63,042 bases of DNA from Zygnema cylindricum (taxonomy: Eukaryota > Streptophyta > Zygnematophyceae > Zygnematales > Zygnemataceae), in contig JBBHKE010002079.1 in the NCBI GenBank assembly GCA_037447655.1, forward strand, positions 1 through 63,042, in the 5' to 3' direction. The notes below the pieces were generated by a model, which was not told the DNA's origin, searched no databases, and worked only from the letters and a program-made list of their open reading frames with translations. This document shows, one piece after another, positions 31,891-44,423 of the stretch (its first letter is position 1; every line of letters starts with the position of its first letter). Position numbers and translations under genes: made by a program.

Positions 31891-32583
31891 GCGTCAGAGG
31901 ACCGAATATGAAAGATTTTTCACACGTGTGAGGCAAGGACCGCGGAACAGAAATGGAGAAAATGGGAGCTTAAGGAGGAAAACACGTACTGTCTGGCGCC
32001 GACATGGTTACGTTGAGATCTCCTATCACGAGTGCCACGTGGCACATAATTATCAGCAATGTCGCTACGACCATAAAGGCTGCCATGGCGAAGAGCTCGC
32101 GAGGTCATAGGGATAAGAGAGGCTTTTAGAGAAGGACAAGCTTTGGTTAGAGGAGATCCTCTGTTCGGATGGACTTTGAATCCGGTTTACTCTTTTTTTT
32201 ATTTTTTTCTCCGCTATTTATTTCTTTTTCCTTCAAGAGTAGGAAATTATTTCGTTTTCTTCCGAAGGTTCGAAACAATTTCATCGCCAGAAACGGAATC
32301 AATCGAGTGTCGTTTTAACAGTCTTTGAAAAAATTAATCGTCACGAAAACTTCCACGCAAAACTCCCGATACCGTAAAAGAAAACGTCTCACGGGAAACG
32401 TTAAACATATTCTATCACGTAACTGTAAAAGTTAACACCTCGCACGTATGACTTGCCTTGACTAGTGCAGACCTAAATTTTTCCTGAAGTTCCTTTACGC
32501 TTTTGTTTGTTTGTGTCCAAAAAGTAACAATGGAGTTGTCGACGTGGAAAACAACCGCATGCGGCCGGTGACCAACAACGGTG
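31891..32583. other. Flank upstream of LRR pseudogene and Copia-D
   Basis: Apart from the signal-peptide exon I see no gene. It contains CCACGTGGC-type G-boxes (near 32036-32044) that could belong to a former promoter of the minus-strand gene. It ends with CGGTG at 32579-32583, the left target duplication of Copia-D. Confidence 0.4.
32012..32086 (-). CDS. Signal-peptide exon of LRR pseudogene
   Basis: A 25-codon exon on the minus strand (MAAFMVVATLLIIMCHVALV then IGDLN) ends at a GTAACC donor. It is a typical secretory signal: short N-terminus, hydrophobic core of about 18 residues, small residues at the end. It is the most upstream piece of the minus-strand LRR gene and would target it to the plasma membrane. 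No kinase domain is in the window. Confidence 0.5.
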
Positions 32584-33160
32584 TGATAGGATCCTACACA
32601 AAATAAGCCACAGTGCAAGACTACAGCTGAAGCATTCAGAAAATAAATTATTCACATGAGATTGAACTGTCCACAAAAGCCAATATATTTCATAGATATT
32701 TTCTCCCACAAAAGGTTAACTTCCTACTCCCTCTAAGCTGTAGTATATAGTACATTTAATGTGACGTCACTACTTCAAACTATGATTCAAGCCAAACTAG
32801 ATAGTGTGCACTAAGTGCGTACAAGTCAAATCGCGTCAACAACGAAACACAAAGAACTGCCGATACAACTCACACGTACAATCAAAACTACATAAAAACA
32901 AATAGTACCTACATACCGTACACACCAAACGAAACATAACTTGGTTGTTGTCAAACTGAATCTCTAAGAATCCAAGGTACGTACTACACGACTTAATACT
33001 CTAATCCAGCGTGGACCACTAAACTTCACGTAAAGACAAATTAGCCCCGCGACGACCAACTACTACTTTGACTGTGGCCAACTACTACTTTGACAGAACA
33101 ACACAGACTAGTCGGTCGTGCAACAGACCGCAACCACCGATTACGAATTTTGACTTAACA
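32584..33160 (-). repeat. Copia-D 3' LTR
   Basis: It starts TGTTAAG at 33160 after a G-rich tract (GAGAGGGGGG) and ends TATCA at 32584. It aligns throughout with 38048-38615. Confidence 0.9.
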
Positions 33161-33277
33161 ACCCCCCTCTCAAACTTGTTATAATCACATCAACCCTAAT
33201 TTAGGTCTCCCCCTCAAAAGTACATAATGAGCCGCGACTTTCGTCAACATATCCGCGGCTTCCTCCAATGTCGAAAC

Positions 33278-34732
33278 TTACAAAAACTCAACTTCCTTTG
33301 CCGTGACCGAATCGCGTACGAAGTGCCATTGAATCCTAATATGTTTTGTCCTTGTTTGAAAGACAGGATTCTTCATCAATGCCATCGAACTCATGTTGTC
33401 AAAAAATATTTTCATGCAGCCAATAGCAATCTTCAATTCTCCAAGTAGTTCCTTAATCCAAATCGACGTTTTAGATGTGTGACACGCCGCCATGTATTTT
33501 GCTTCGGTTGAACTTAAAGCAACAGTTGGCTGGAGTCGCAAACTTCAAGAAACTGCCGCACTGCCAAAAACAAAAGCATATCCAGATGTTGACTTTCGTG
33601 TGTCAAAATCTCCACCCCAATCTGCGTCACAATGTCCCACGCACTCCAAAGATGCCCGTCCAGATCGAAACAATAAACCAATCTTGACCGTAGCAGCAAG
33701 GTAATGAAATATCCTCTTCACGGCCTCCCAATGAATCTTTTTAGGAGGATGAAAAAATCGGCTCACGATAGAAACTGCGGCAGAAATATCGGGTCGCGTG
33801 GCTTCACTTAAATACATTAAACTTCCAACGGCCTCATGATAGGGCACGTGGACAGTTTCCTCTTCCTCAAATTTGCGATATTGAAGTTTGGAATCTAGTG
33901 GTGTCAAAACCGGCTTAGAATCCAACATAACAAATTTTGTTAGTACTTCTTTACAATATTGCGCTTGGGACAATTTAATATCTCCATTATCGTACCTCAA
34001 AACTTCCACTCCAAGAATATATCGTACTTCCCCCAAATCTGTGACTTTAAAATGTAGACGCAGGTACTCCTTCAATTCCGAGATTCGCGTCAACTTGTCA
34101 CATATCATCAAGAAATCATCCACGTAGACAGAAAACATACTTTGATCCCCCCCCTCACCTTTTACGTAAACTCCAGAATCTGAAACTGTCCGTACAAATC
34201 CAAATTCGGTAAGGACCTTGTGTAATCCTAAATACCAAGTCCGCGGTGCCTGTTTTAGTCCGTACAAGGACTTTCGCAGCCGCCATACCTTCCCCTCCTT
34301 CGACACTACTCCCTCCGGAACTTTCATATAAACCTCCTCCTCTAAGTCACGATTCAAGAACGCCGTCTCTACATCCATTTGGTGAATGTGCTTTTTGCCG
34401 GCAGCGGCAATAGCAATAATCATTCTCAATGAATCAAACTTCACTACCGGTGCATATGTCTCATTATAATCTATCCCCTTCCTTTGTTGAAAGCCCTTGC
34501 AAACTATCCGAGCCTTATGTTTTACTACTTCCCCCGATGCACCAGTTTTGGTTTTAAATATCCATTTTGCATCAATAGCCTTTTTACCATCCGGTAGGCT
34601 TACCTCCTCAAAAGTACGGGTTTCAATAACTGATTGAAGTTCTCTTTCCCACGCCGGTTTCCAATGCTTCTTCAATCGCATGATTTTTGTGCTTCCATAT
34701 ACGATTGCGGATCGCCCAACTTGTTTTCGCAT
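33278..34732 (-). pseudogene. Copia-D reverse transcriptase and RNase H
   Basis: The frame 34732-33545 holds the reverse transcriptase, with [30 protein letters not shown] and intact YVDDFL near 34117, running into RNase H (GHCDADWGGD). A shift near 33545 separates the rest, 33541-33278, which keeps SSTEAKYMA and FFDNMSS. Catalytic residues of the reverse transcriptase are intact. Separate frames from the integrase part make it unlikely to be expressed as one protein. Confidence 0.88.
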
Positions 34733-37376
34733 AATGATTGCTATAAAAGAAAATCATCCTCCCTCTTTGCCGAAATGAAATAATATGAATTTTCCACATT
34801 TCCCTTACCATCAAAAGAAAGACAAGTCGGTTTCTTACCCCTATTTTCTCGCATACTCCTCCTCGGCTCAAATTCTTTCTCCTCCCTTGCCTATTTCTCC
34901 TCACTAATTTTCGGTTTACTTGATTTAGAAGACGAAGATTTCCTCTTGTCCGAAGACATTCGGGAATATTGCTTCGCGAATCCCCACCAATGTTACCAAA
35001 ATTTACATTCTCCACAATTTTACCTTTCCCCCCCTTAACATTGAAGGTGGATTCCGGATTAATTCCCAAATCCGAACCCTCAATGTCATTAAGATCACCG
35101 ATTTCAATTTCTTCATGAAAGTCAAGATTCGAATGTCGCTTAGCCGATCGAGAGATTGTGGATGATAAGTTTTTGTGAAAATCCACATTCCTCGATTCCT
35201 CAATGATGTTTCGAATCGGGTCATATACTTGATAAAGACTTCTTTTTCTCACTATATCCAACGAAGTAACCACTCCAATTCCTCAATGCAAACTTACCCT
35301 TTCTATTTTGTGCTTGAATATAAACCGATGCACGACATCCCCAAATCCGAATGTGGTGGAGAGTAGGTTTTCGGCCATACCACAATACGTATGGAGTTTT
35401 ATCCTCCGCAGCCGTTGTAATCCTCCGATTGTAAATACAATTCGCCGTCAAAATTGCATCGGCCCACAAATTAATACTCCTCCCGTATCCATGAACCATT
35501 GATCGTACCATCTCTTGAAGAGTGTGGTTCTTTTTTTCTGCAACGCCATTTGATTCCGGTAAGTAAGATGCGGTATATTGGAGAGAAATTCCCCACTCTT
35601 TACAATAAGGATCAAAAGCAAGAAATTCCCCTCCATTATCCGATCTAATAGATTTTAACTTTCTCTCACATTGCCTTTCGGCCATCACATGCCACTCTTG
35701 AAAACGTAAAAATGCTTCGGATTTGTGTTTAAGTAATATTACCCATGTGAAACAAGAGAAGTCGTCCACCACCAACATAATATATTTGTTTCCACCAATC
35801 GTCTCCGGTATCACATCCCCACATAAATCAATATGTACTAGATCAAACGGATGCTTAGATCGATGCATCGGATCCTTAGACGGATGCGGCTTTCGGATTT
35901 GTCTCCCTTTACTATACCTCTCACATCCGTTAATTTTCTCTCCCGACGCCAAGTCTAATCCTCTTACTCTTCCATTTTTAATCATCCGTCGTAAACTCGT
36001 CTCGGATGTGTGACACATTTGGTGGTGCCACAAGGTTAGATTGCCTTTCAATTCGGAATTTTGCGAAATAATGCCATTAGAATTTGGTTTGGATTTCGGC
36101 CTACGCCATTTTAGTCGACTATGCATAAAATCCGTGACCTCTCTTTCACCTATTTGTACACCATCAGATCGTACAATTTTTATTGTGGAGTCTTTGTACG
36201 CAAGTACGCTGCCGCCCGCTCGCTGAATCTGGGGTACACTGCGAAGGTTCACTGAACCTTCAGGTAAGTACAAAACATTAGTTAACAGAGTTTGCGTAAC
36301 TTTTTCTACTTCTTGTGAGTCCAAACTTGGTAGGTCCAACCTTACAGTACCCACTATACTGATTGAAACCACTTGTCCACTTGCGACTGTGATTCGTTTT
36401 AGTACCGTGAGTTGTCGCATCTCGTGAAAAAGCGATGCGTCCGTACAAACGTGGTGAGACGCGCCGGAATCGATAATCCACTCCTTTTCTTGTTGCGTAG
36501 CACCTGCCAATAAATCAAGCGACAAATTAAGGACCGAAAATATTTGTGCACCTTCTTCGCCTCCTTCAAACTGATCGTCGCCTAAAAAATGTCCTCCTCT
36601 TCCATGGCGGCCTCCACGACCACCGCGGCCGCCGCCGTCTCCTCTACCGCCGCCGCCTCCATTTTCAGCCTTCGAATAACATTGGGGGCTTATATGGCCC
36701 CATTTCCCGCATAAAATGCATTGACGCTCCTTATCCGGGCAAGAAGCCGCCATGTGACCAAGTTTGACGCACTGAAAGCAAGCAATATTGGTTAGATTTG
36801 AATATCCAGGTTGGGAAGGAGATCTCCTGGCCCTTTTGTGTCCTCTTCCACCTCTTCCTCTCGGATTTCCATCTCTTCTACCTCCTCTTCCTCGAAGATA
36901 ATTTAGATTGGGCGTTTCCGGTGTCGTCACATTGAGGGAACCAGTTGGTTGGGGTCCCCTCGATGAACTCGGACGATTTGCCTCGGTTGTTTTGAGGAAA
37001 GTGATAATCGAATCCAAAGTTTTCGAATCCCTCGATAAAAGAATGTCCATTAAATGTATCATTTTCTCCGGTAAGGCATGGATGAAGACCGATGCCTTAT
37101 CACTCTCATCGATAAACTTTCCCAAGTTTGCGAGTTGCTCGATAATAATGTTGAATCTGTTTGCGGCTTCATCGATCGACTCACTCGACTTGACCTTAAA
37201 GGAGGTATAATTAGTATAAATGGGTTGCCCTTTATTTTGAAGACTCTTTTCGAAGTGATTCTCAAAAGCCACCCAACAATCATGGGCAAATCTTCGGTAA
37301 GGAATAGATCATGTAGAGAAGTGCTACATGATTGAAATAAACCGCCGATAGCGGAAAGATTTTTCTTCATCCACAC
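34733..37376 (-). pseudogene. Copia-D gag C-terminus, protease, integrase
   Basis: The 683-residue frame 37272-35221 contains two CCHC knuckles (CFQCVKLGHMAASC and CILCGKWGHISPQC), protease DSGASHH, GAG-pre-integrase and an integrase core with DLCGD, SDNGGEF and NGVAEKKN, so D, D and E are present. One pre-integrase Cys appears replaced (CERYSKGRQ). A frameshift near 35221 moves the reading to 35273-34623 for the integrase tail. Two zinc knuckles and a Gly-Arg-rich spacer set D apart from the A and B families, which have one knuckle. Confidence 0.88.
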
Positions 37377-37406
37377 TCAATAAGCTCTCCGATCCGAGGT
37401 AGGCAT

Positions 37407-38033
37407 CTAGTCCACCCCTTTTACCACCTTCCAAAGCCGTTTTAATTTAAATTGACCTTTGATATATTTCTTCCATGATTGATAGTTCGTCCTATTGAAG
37501 ATGAAAATTTTGCTAGACATAGATTCAACCGGCTCGTACCCTTCACTCCAATCATCAAGGTCAAAATCTTCATCGATGAGAAGTTTCCCCTTTCGAATCA
37601 ATTCCCTTGCCTCCTCCTTATCTCCTTCACCTCGTTCTGTATCACCGATGCTTTGATCCGGAATCGGATCTTCGAATAATGGAGATCTAGTAACACGGTA
37701 CGCCTCGGAGATCCGCTGATCCACATAACGGAAAAATCCATCCATCAGTTTTTGGAGACGAACTCCCATCGCGTCATCTTCCTCCTTTTTCCCCTCATTC
37801 TCCTCCTTTTGACCGACTGAATTGATCGGAACAGTCTCCTCAAAGGTTTTGCCGGTGAAAGCAATTGGAGTTTCTACTTCCAGATCCGAAGATGATTTGG
37901 ATGGATCCGGAGGATCCGGATTCGGAGGCTGCAGAAATATCAGAGAAGGCATCAAAAGAGAAGGGGTATTTTTCTTCTTTCTCCCTATGGCAGCCAAACT
38001 AGCCACCTTTCTACACGTCAATGGAGCACACAA
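37407..38033 (-). pseudogene. Copia-D gag N-terminal part
   Basis: The frame is rich in charged residues and contains FNRTNYQSWKKYIKGQFKLK, typical of copia gag (the UBN2/gag-pre family). It ends at TAG in KGVD where the family usually continues GLDAYLGSE; that sequence is present one frame over, so it is frameshifted. The true start is probably an internal Met (37950 or later). Confidence 0.75.
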
Positions 38034-38045
38034 GCTCCGATGCCA
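38033..38045 (-). promoter_or_regulatory. Primer-binding site of Copia-D (canonical type)
   Basis: On the minus strand TGGCATCGGAGCT follows the LTR end after two bases. It matches the common plant copia site TGGTATCAGAGC, complementary to the 3' end of tRNA-iMet, at all but two positions. Confidence 0.65.
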
Positions 38046-38047
38046 AT

Positions 38048-38615
38048 TGATAGGATCTTACACAAAATAGCTCAGAGTGCAAGACTACAGCCGAAGCATT
38101 CAGAAAATAAATAAATCACACGAGATGAACATTCCACAAAAGCCAATATATTTTATAGAAATTTTCTCCCACAAAAGATTAACTACCTACTCCCTCTACG
38201 CTGCAACATATAGTACATTTATTGTGACGTCACTACTTCAAACTATAATTCAAGCCAAACTAGATAGTGCGCACTAAGTGCGTACAAGTCAAATCGCGTC
38301 AACAACTAAACACAAAGAACTGCCGGTACAACTCACACGTACAGTCAAAACTCCATAAAAACAAATAGTACTTACATACCGTACACATCAAACGAAACAT
38401 AACCTTGTCGTTGTCAAACTGAATCTCCGAGAATTGAAGGTACGTACTACACGACTTAATACTCCAATCAAACCTTGACCGCTAAACTTCACGTAAAGAC
38501 AAATTAACCAGCCGCGCTATAGACCGCGACGGCCGACTACTACTTTTACTGAACAAGACAGACAAGTCGATTGCGCGACAGACTGCAACGCCGAATTACC
38601 AATTTTGACATAACA
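38048..38615 (-). repeat. Copia-D 5' LTR
   Basis: 568 bp on the minus strand from 38615 (TGTTATG) to 38048 (TATCA), flanked outside by CGGTG. Confidence 0.9.
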
Positions 38616-38620
38616 CGGTG

Positions 38621-39717
38621 GACAAGTTTGTCACGTGGCCGATAAGTCGTCATAGGCTGAAAAGGCTCTCAAACAAAACAACCGACCAACAAGACTGTGT
38701 TCCAAAAAACGTAACGGAGGATTTCCCATTACAGTGTAACTTTGCCCTTTGAAATAATTTCTTTCAAAACAGCGCAATGGTTTCGATGTCGTATTGTTAA
38801 AAATGTACGGAGATGATTCGCTTCTACCAAATTTGACGTCCAACGGAACGCGCCAGCCACATCACAATACCAGTGCCGTACGTTTTGTACTCTTTTGTAG
38901 TATGCAATACGCGAGTACAAACAGTTGGCATCGGTGACGGTGGACACGAAAGATGCATGCTTTTCATGTTTAAGGGTTTTCGCGGTCGGACGACAATCCG
39001 TACAAAACATCCACAGTTAATCAAATCACATAGTTCACACGAAACAAACGCGCTAATAATAAGTGCGTTTTGCATATTGCGTACCCGATTATGTATCCAT
39101 ATTATTCCCTACATTTTTCCAAATTTGATTTTTTCATCTACCGCAGGTTGTGGATATTTTGTTAAATGTGTGTTTGTTTGTGTGGTTTGGGATTTGTACG
39201 CCAAATTTCATAAAATGACAAAAATCACGGCGGTGACGGTTGGGACGGTCGGTTTTGACCGTTTTGGAACGTAGCAGCGGACAAAAGTTGCAGTTGTATG
39301 CGTTAAAACTTGACAGCCGGGAAAACCAAAGGGCAACTGCCGTCCGCCATAAGACATCATGTTCGGAATGCACTTTTTCGTTTTTGAAGAATTTCGAAAA
39401 AACGAAAGGCACGTACGTGAACCGTACAAAAATTCATTCCCTCGCAAACTTATGATAGACTAGAGGACCAATCAGATAAGAGAGCATGCAATGTCAAAAA
39501 AAAAAATCACTGATGGAAAAAATAAATAAAGGTTAACCTTTTTCCTACTCTATCTGTTGGTACTGCTTTGCTCTTCCTTTACTGCAAAACAAATCTCTCT
39601 CTCTCTCCCTGCTCTCCTTGTCTGTCTCTCGCTCTGGCGTTTTTAGAACCCGGTTTTTTCTTAGATGCTTATTTTACTTTTGATTCGTTAAAGGATTCTT
39701 CCTTTTTCCATACTATT
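38621..39717. other. Unassigned interval
   Basis: No gene or repeat recognised. Short ORFs overlap on both strands without any motif. Pyrimidine tracts occur near 39590-39650. Confidence 0.3.
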
Positions 39718-40727
39718 TGTGGTCAGTAGTTAAGCTCCATTTTTTCCATTATTTCTCTAAGTCCTGGTGGTCTCTGTCTATCTCGGTTCACAAGTAAAGC
39801 TTGTAAAGCTTACATAAAAAATAGTATTACTGTGGTTTTTCTTTCCCCTGTGTACTTTAGACTCCCTTAAGTCGGCATCAAAAAGAATCACAGAAAAATA
39901 CCAAAACAGGCGATTAGTTATAAAGTGGCAAAGATGCCAATTTTTATACAAGCTTAATAGGAGAGAGGTGGCTACCTCCTCAATCCTCTTATTCCTAAAC
40001 CCCTCTCACAACCCCTATTTACTGATGTACGAACTAATAGAAGACTGTACAATACAGAAAGGTAATATGGCAGATGTCTTTTCTGTAAGGCCTGTGTACG
40101 ACAAGGCCATAGCCTGGACGTGTGTCACGTTCGGAATTGTCATCATGCTCCTTAGGATTCCCGCTTCCCAATGTTATCTTGTCACGTGGCGCTAGGTCAT
40201 GTCACGCCCAAAAACCGCCAAAGTGGCCATTCCATGATCTCCACGATCATGCGTGCCGTTGGATCCAAACCAGCTTTTAATACTAGCCGGTTAAAAAAAA
40301 ATTGCGGTACATTTGTTTCTTGAGGGTTTTTGGTTTTCGCACAATATTCCAACTAGTTTGTATGTTCTTTATCTGCAATATCGTTAATCGGATTAATGTT
40401 CTAAGCATTGTTTAAGTTGTATTCAAACCCTATGTAGTCTGACGAACTCCTACGACAAACTGGGTATAGCTGACGGCTACGCCTCGCTCTGTCAGTCGGA
40501 GGTTTGAGTCCTGCCAGACTCTACCTTTTGATTAAAGATTGACTTATGTCACTTTTAGTCCTGCATATGGAGATGAGGCAATCATGGCTCCACATCCCTC
40601 GCTTTCCTTTAATCACTACAAGTATGAGGGCTAGAGGGAGGAGGTAGAAGCAGGCTGCTTATGCTTCCCTTTTAATTAAAATCTATTAAGACCTAGAAAT
40701 TACCTCCTAAATCTAGTGATTTCAACA
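39718..40727 (-). repeat. Copia-F 3' LTR (outer end approximate)
   Basis: It starts TGTTGAAAT at 40727 just after the tract reading AAAGGGAG. Hairpins shared with A and B lie at 39860-39873 and 39926-39939, fixing its orientation. The outer boundary is a guess at a TG near 39718. Confidence 0.55.
40436..40520 (+). other. tRNA-like block, antisense in the Copia-F LTR
   Basis: Eighty-five bases opposite to the element are closed by AGTCTG and CAGACT, with GGTTTGAGTCC near the 3' end (one base from a B-box). The shape is that of a tRNA but arms other than the T-arm and acceptor are unclear. Confidence 0.4.
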
Positions 40728-40739
40728 CTCCCTTTATTT

Positions 40740-43057
40740 TGTAGTCTAATTTGAATTTCTCTTTTAATCCACACTTTTCTCTACAGTATTTTAACTTGGG
40801 AGAGGGCACATGTTTGGTCATCATATCAACCACCATTTCCCCATCACCCCTGTACAAAAATTCACAATTTTGTTTTCAACCTTTTCCCTCACAAAACCTA
40901 ATCTTATTGTTGTCCATAGCTTATTTCAGCCATGGATTACTCACGGAAACACCCACAGACTACCTCAAAAAAAGCTGTGTTTCAGGCGACACAGATTACT
41001 CCACAATAAACAAAATAAACTCAAACTGCACCAATATGCAGTATACCATATACACTGTAAACTCCCAAAGTTACAGGAAAATCCACCAAGGCATCTAGAA
41101 GATATAAGCTCTAGAGTTTCCCAAAAATAGCTGACAGCTTCACAAACTAACCACTTAGACTGTTCACAGAATCTTACAGAGATATTGGAATACAATGAAA
41201 CTTCACACACAAATAGATTCTGTATAATAGAAAAACTCCACAAGTTTCACATGAAAGAAACAATCAGAGTGATCACACCAACAGGTCAAAGATGCACAAA
41301 ACAGTCTGCCATTACTTTGATTAACTTGACTGCGATACATAAAATAATCTAAGTCCTGCAAGTTATACTCAGAGTACGGAGGCATACCAGCCGTAGTGTA
41401 TCTACTCTAATTACCTAACGAGTCAAAAAGACAAACCTCTGTTGCACATAATATTTACACCGTACTCTTCGTATGTCAGAAACTAAGCTACCACTAAACA
41501 ACCACTAAGCTACCACTATCGTTTAATCATCATTACTTGAAATCTATCCTATTCATATTATCTATCGTTGCGCTAGCTGCGCTGGCTGCGCTTTCCAGTA
41601 TCATAAAAATAGCCGCAGCTGCGTTCACTTAACTACGTTGCAGCTCCGCCGTACCGGCGCCGCATATTTCAATATTTCGTTCATTCCATATTGGATCGCT
41701 TCGCGATCCGCCATCCATTTGTTAGTGCCTGTTCAGGCCATTTTAATTATGTCCGTACGTTTGCTCTCCTAATTCGTGAATCTATTTGAGTCTCCATATT
41801 AAATCCACTTAGCAGTTTCGCACATAAAAATGTATCGTACGCACGAAACTAACATTTCAAAACAACATATTTGTCCATATGTTTAGCTTTGAAATAATGT
41901 TTTGGATTGGCTGCAATTGCAATGGCAGCCTGATCATCACAAAACACTTCATGCACTCCTTCCTTCATTTACACCTATTCTTGCAATAAAGACTTAACCC
42001 ACATCAACTCTTTCACAGCACAATAAGAGGCCATGTACTCAGCCTCCATAGTGGACTGAGCAACCACCTTTTGTTGTTTTCTACTCCAACAATGAGCAAC
42101 CACCTTTTGTTGTTTGCTACTCCAACAACAATCACCATTCCCCCACATACAACACATTCCCAGAAGTGTATCTTCTCATAGGTGCATCCCTATAAAAAGT
42201 ACCACTCCAAGTAGTGATGGCAGTGTGCTCCCCTCCCAAATGTAACCAAAAACCCTTGGTTCCCACCAAATATCTCATGACTCTCTTGCCCACCAAATAT
42301 CTCATGACTCTCTTGGCTCCCTCCCAGTCTCTCTTCCTAGAATCATTAAAACTCCTACTGAGGACTCCAACTGCTATTGCTATGTCCGGTCTAGTACAAT
42401 TCATAATGTAGATTAAGCTTCCCATAACCTGCCTATAAAGAATAAATTTCATAAATTGTCTTTCATTTGGACTCATTCAATCATCTAAGATTATTACTCC
42501 TTCTTTTACACTCCTATCACTTACTTTCTTTAAGTCCATGGGAGTGGTACAAAACGTTTGCCTTATCCATATAGAATTTCTCAAGTATATTTCCTATAGC
42601 TTCTTTCTGAGTAAGTCTGATAATCCTTTTCCCCATTTCTCTTTCCATTTGAATTCCCAAAATGTATTTTACCTCCCCTAAATCCTTCATATCGAATTTG
42701 CTTCTAAGATTTTTCTTTAGCTTATTGATCTTTTCCATCAACTTACTTAACACCAGTAAATCATCCACATAAATTGCAATAAAAATAACACCATTCTCAT
42801 CTTCAAACATATAAATAGAATGGTCAGAACTGATCCGGATATATCCTTGACCAGTGAGAAACTCATCTTGTTTCTTTTTCCATTCTCAAGGAGCCTGCTT
42901 TAGTCCATATAAGGACTTTATAAGTCTATAGACTTTGCTCTCCTCTCCTTCTTCTACAAGCCCCTCTGGTTGCCGCATGAAGATTTCTTCCTCTAGCTCA
43001 CTGTTGAGGAAGGCGATCAATAATATCTATCTGGTGTATTTCCATGTCTTCAAATTA
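40740..43057 (-). pseudogene. Copia-F reverse transcriptase and RNase H remnants
   Basis: The minus-strand pieces are 42810-42517 ([20 protein letters not shown], so the catalytic motif is intact), 42476-42132 (the PYRQVMGS equivalent, NCTRPDIA) and 42157-41868 plus 40907-40740 (EAEYMA, KHMD, C-terminal GLKEKF-type end). Stops and shifts separate them. Near 42060-42110 the SSKQQKVVA-coding stretch is duplicated, and near 42270-42310 a 30-bp repeat duplicates RVMRYLVG. It is closer to B than to A in several positions. Confidence 0.8.
40908..41867 (-). repeat. Solo LTR of Copia-C inside Copia-F
   Basis: The minus-strand start TGTTGTTTTGAAA and the end (ATGGCTG ... CTATGGACAACA) match the ends of the Copia-C LTRs. 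The hairpin GGATCGCGAAGCGATCC is present at the same relative place. It is shorter in the middle and has no MITE. No clean 5-bp duplication: flanks read CTTAT and TATTT. Confidence 0.65.
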
Positions 43058-43238
43058 TCAATTCATAATGTTAAATTTTTTCTTTCGAATAGGGATGGTA
43101 GGTAAGGAGACCTTTAGATTAAATAGTTAAGAATTCACCCGCAATTTTTATTTTTGGTAAAAGCTTTGTAGCCTATACTAACTGTGCATTTTTTGGGGTG
43201 GGGGAGGGCTGGTGGGGGGGTGATGTTGCGTGTTATAG

Positions 43239-43310
43239 ATATCTAGATAAGAACAAGCTGAGTGGAAAAATTCCATCTTCAATATATAATCTGACATCTC
43301 TCACCGAATT
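43239..43310 (+). pseudogene. LRR exon a
   Basis: Reads LYLDKNKLSGKIPSSIYN then LTSLTEL; intact splice borders TATAG and GTAAG. It is the counterpart of the minus-strand exon 192-263. Confidence 0.8.
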
Positions 43311-43546
43311 GTAAGACAAACGACATAATTGTTTTATCAAAGAAAGTTTGAATATGGGGATTGCAATGAAAAACCAAATCAAATATGTTTATCATATCTT
43401 TATAACGGAAGTGTTGGCTTGAAAGCCCTAAGGTGAATTTACTAAGAATTCACGGACTGTTTTTTCGGTTTATTTTCTAAGTAGCCCATACTAACTAAGA
43501 GGCACTTGGCGCGTGGGTGGGAGGGTGGGCATGGGTGGTGTCGCAG

Positions 43547-43618
43547 GGGTCTAAGTGCTAACATGTTGAGTGGAAGCATTTCCGCGTCCATAGGTCAACT
43601 ATTATCCCTCACAACCTT
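43547..43618 (+). pseudogene. LRR exon b
   Basis: Reads LGLSANMLSGSISASIGQ then LLSLTTL; borders GCAG and GTAAG intact. Confidence 0.75.
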
Positions 43619-44050
43619 GTAAGATATATCAGCGAGGATTCATGTCATACTGTGGTTGTACCGATAGTCCGCGATATCGATACTATCAAATGTCGATAAA
43701 TTGATTGTTATGAAATTTATTGTCCTAACCAATGAGAGTCGATAGATCAATAATCGGCTATAAACGTTGATGTTAGGTATCTCGTCCTTTTGAACATAAA
43801 AAAAATCCAATTGTATTGTTTTTTTCAAACTTATATTAATCCATACACACGACACCATGTATCTCTCAAAGCGATAGTTAAATCCATGAATTCAAGAGAA
43901 CGTGCTTCCATAACTACAATATTTTAATTTTCTAATTGTGATGGTGGCTAGAGATCCTTGAGATTAACTTAGTACCGAATTCGACTCAATTTTTTTTTGG
44001 TTTTACTAACTGGAAAACAACTTGAGGGTGGAGGGTGCTCGGTGTCATAG

Positions 44051-44122
44051 AGGTCTTGATGGTAACAAATTAAATGGAAGCATTTCGTGGACCATCGGTC
44101 AATTGACATCCCTCCAATTCTT
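44051..44122 (+). pseudogene. LRR exon c
   Basis: Reads LGLDGNKLNGSISWTIGQ then LTSLQFL; borders ATAG and GTAAG intact. Confidence 0.75.
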
Positions 44123-44351
44123 GTAAGACCCATACATTGATGGATTTGTTTTAAAGGAAGGTCAAATCTATCAACTATAACAAAAACTCGATTCTAAATT
44201 ATGATTGTTTTATTTTGCTTTTCTTGATGGTGGCCAAAAAACATTTAGATGAGTATACTAATAATTTAAACTGAATTGCGTCTTTGGTTTGTAACCTGCT
44301 AGCCCATACTAACTATGAGGTAATTGGCGGGTGGGGGTGAGGGGATTGTAG

Positions 44352-44423
44352 AAGTTTGGATAGCAACAAGCTGAGTGGATTCATTCCATGGACCATCGAT
44401 CAACTGAAATCCATCCAATTCAT
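44352..44423 (+). pseudogene. LRR exon d
   Basis: Reads LSLDSNKLSGFIPWTIDQ then LKSIQF; borders GTAG and GTAAG intact. Confidence 0.75.

Larger units (their letters stand above)
32584..38615 (-). mobile_element. Copia-D, complete Ty1/copia element with canonical primer site
   Basis: A minus-strand element of 6.0 kb with LTRs of 568 (5') and 577 bp (3') and identical CGGTG duplications at 32579-32583 and 38616-38620. The primer site resembles the usual 3'-end tRNA-iMet site, unlike its neighbours. Gag-pol is nearly full length with a few frameshifts. Confidence 0.92.
39718..43057 (-). mobile_element. Copia-F, 5'-truncated element
   Basis: A minus-strand copia related to A and B. The 3' LTR, polypurine tract, RNase H and reverse transcriptase remain. 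Everything upstream of the reverse-transcriptase start (EDMEIHQ region) is missing, and at about 43057 the sequence joins LRR intron directly. A solo Copia-C LTR (40908-41867) interrupts RNase H. Confidence 0.75.

Noticed and set aside
33227-33704. Plus-strand ORFs at the end of Copia-D.
   Set aside because: Antisense of the RNase H domain, whose minus-strand reading has clear motifs.
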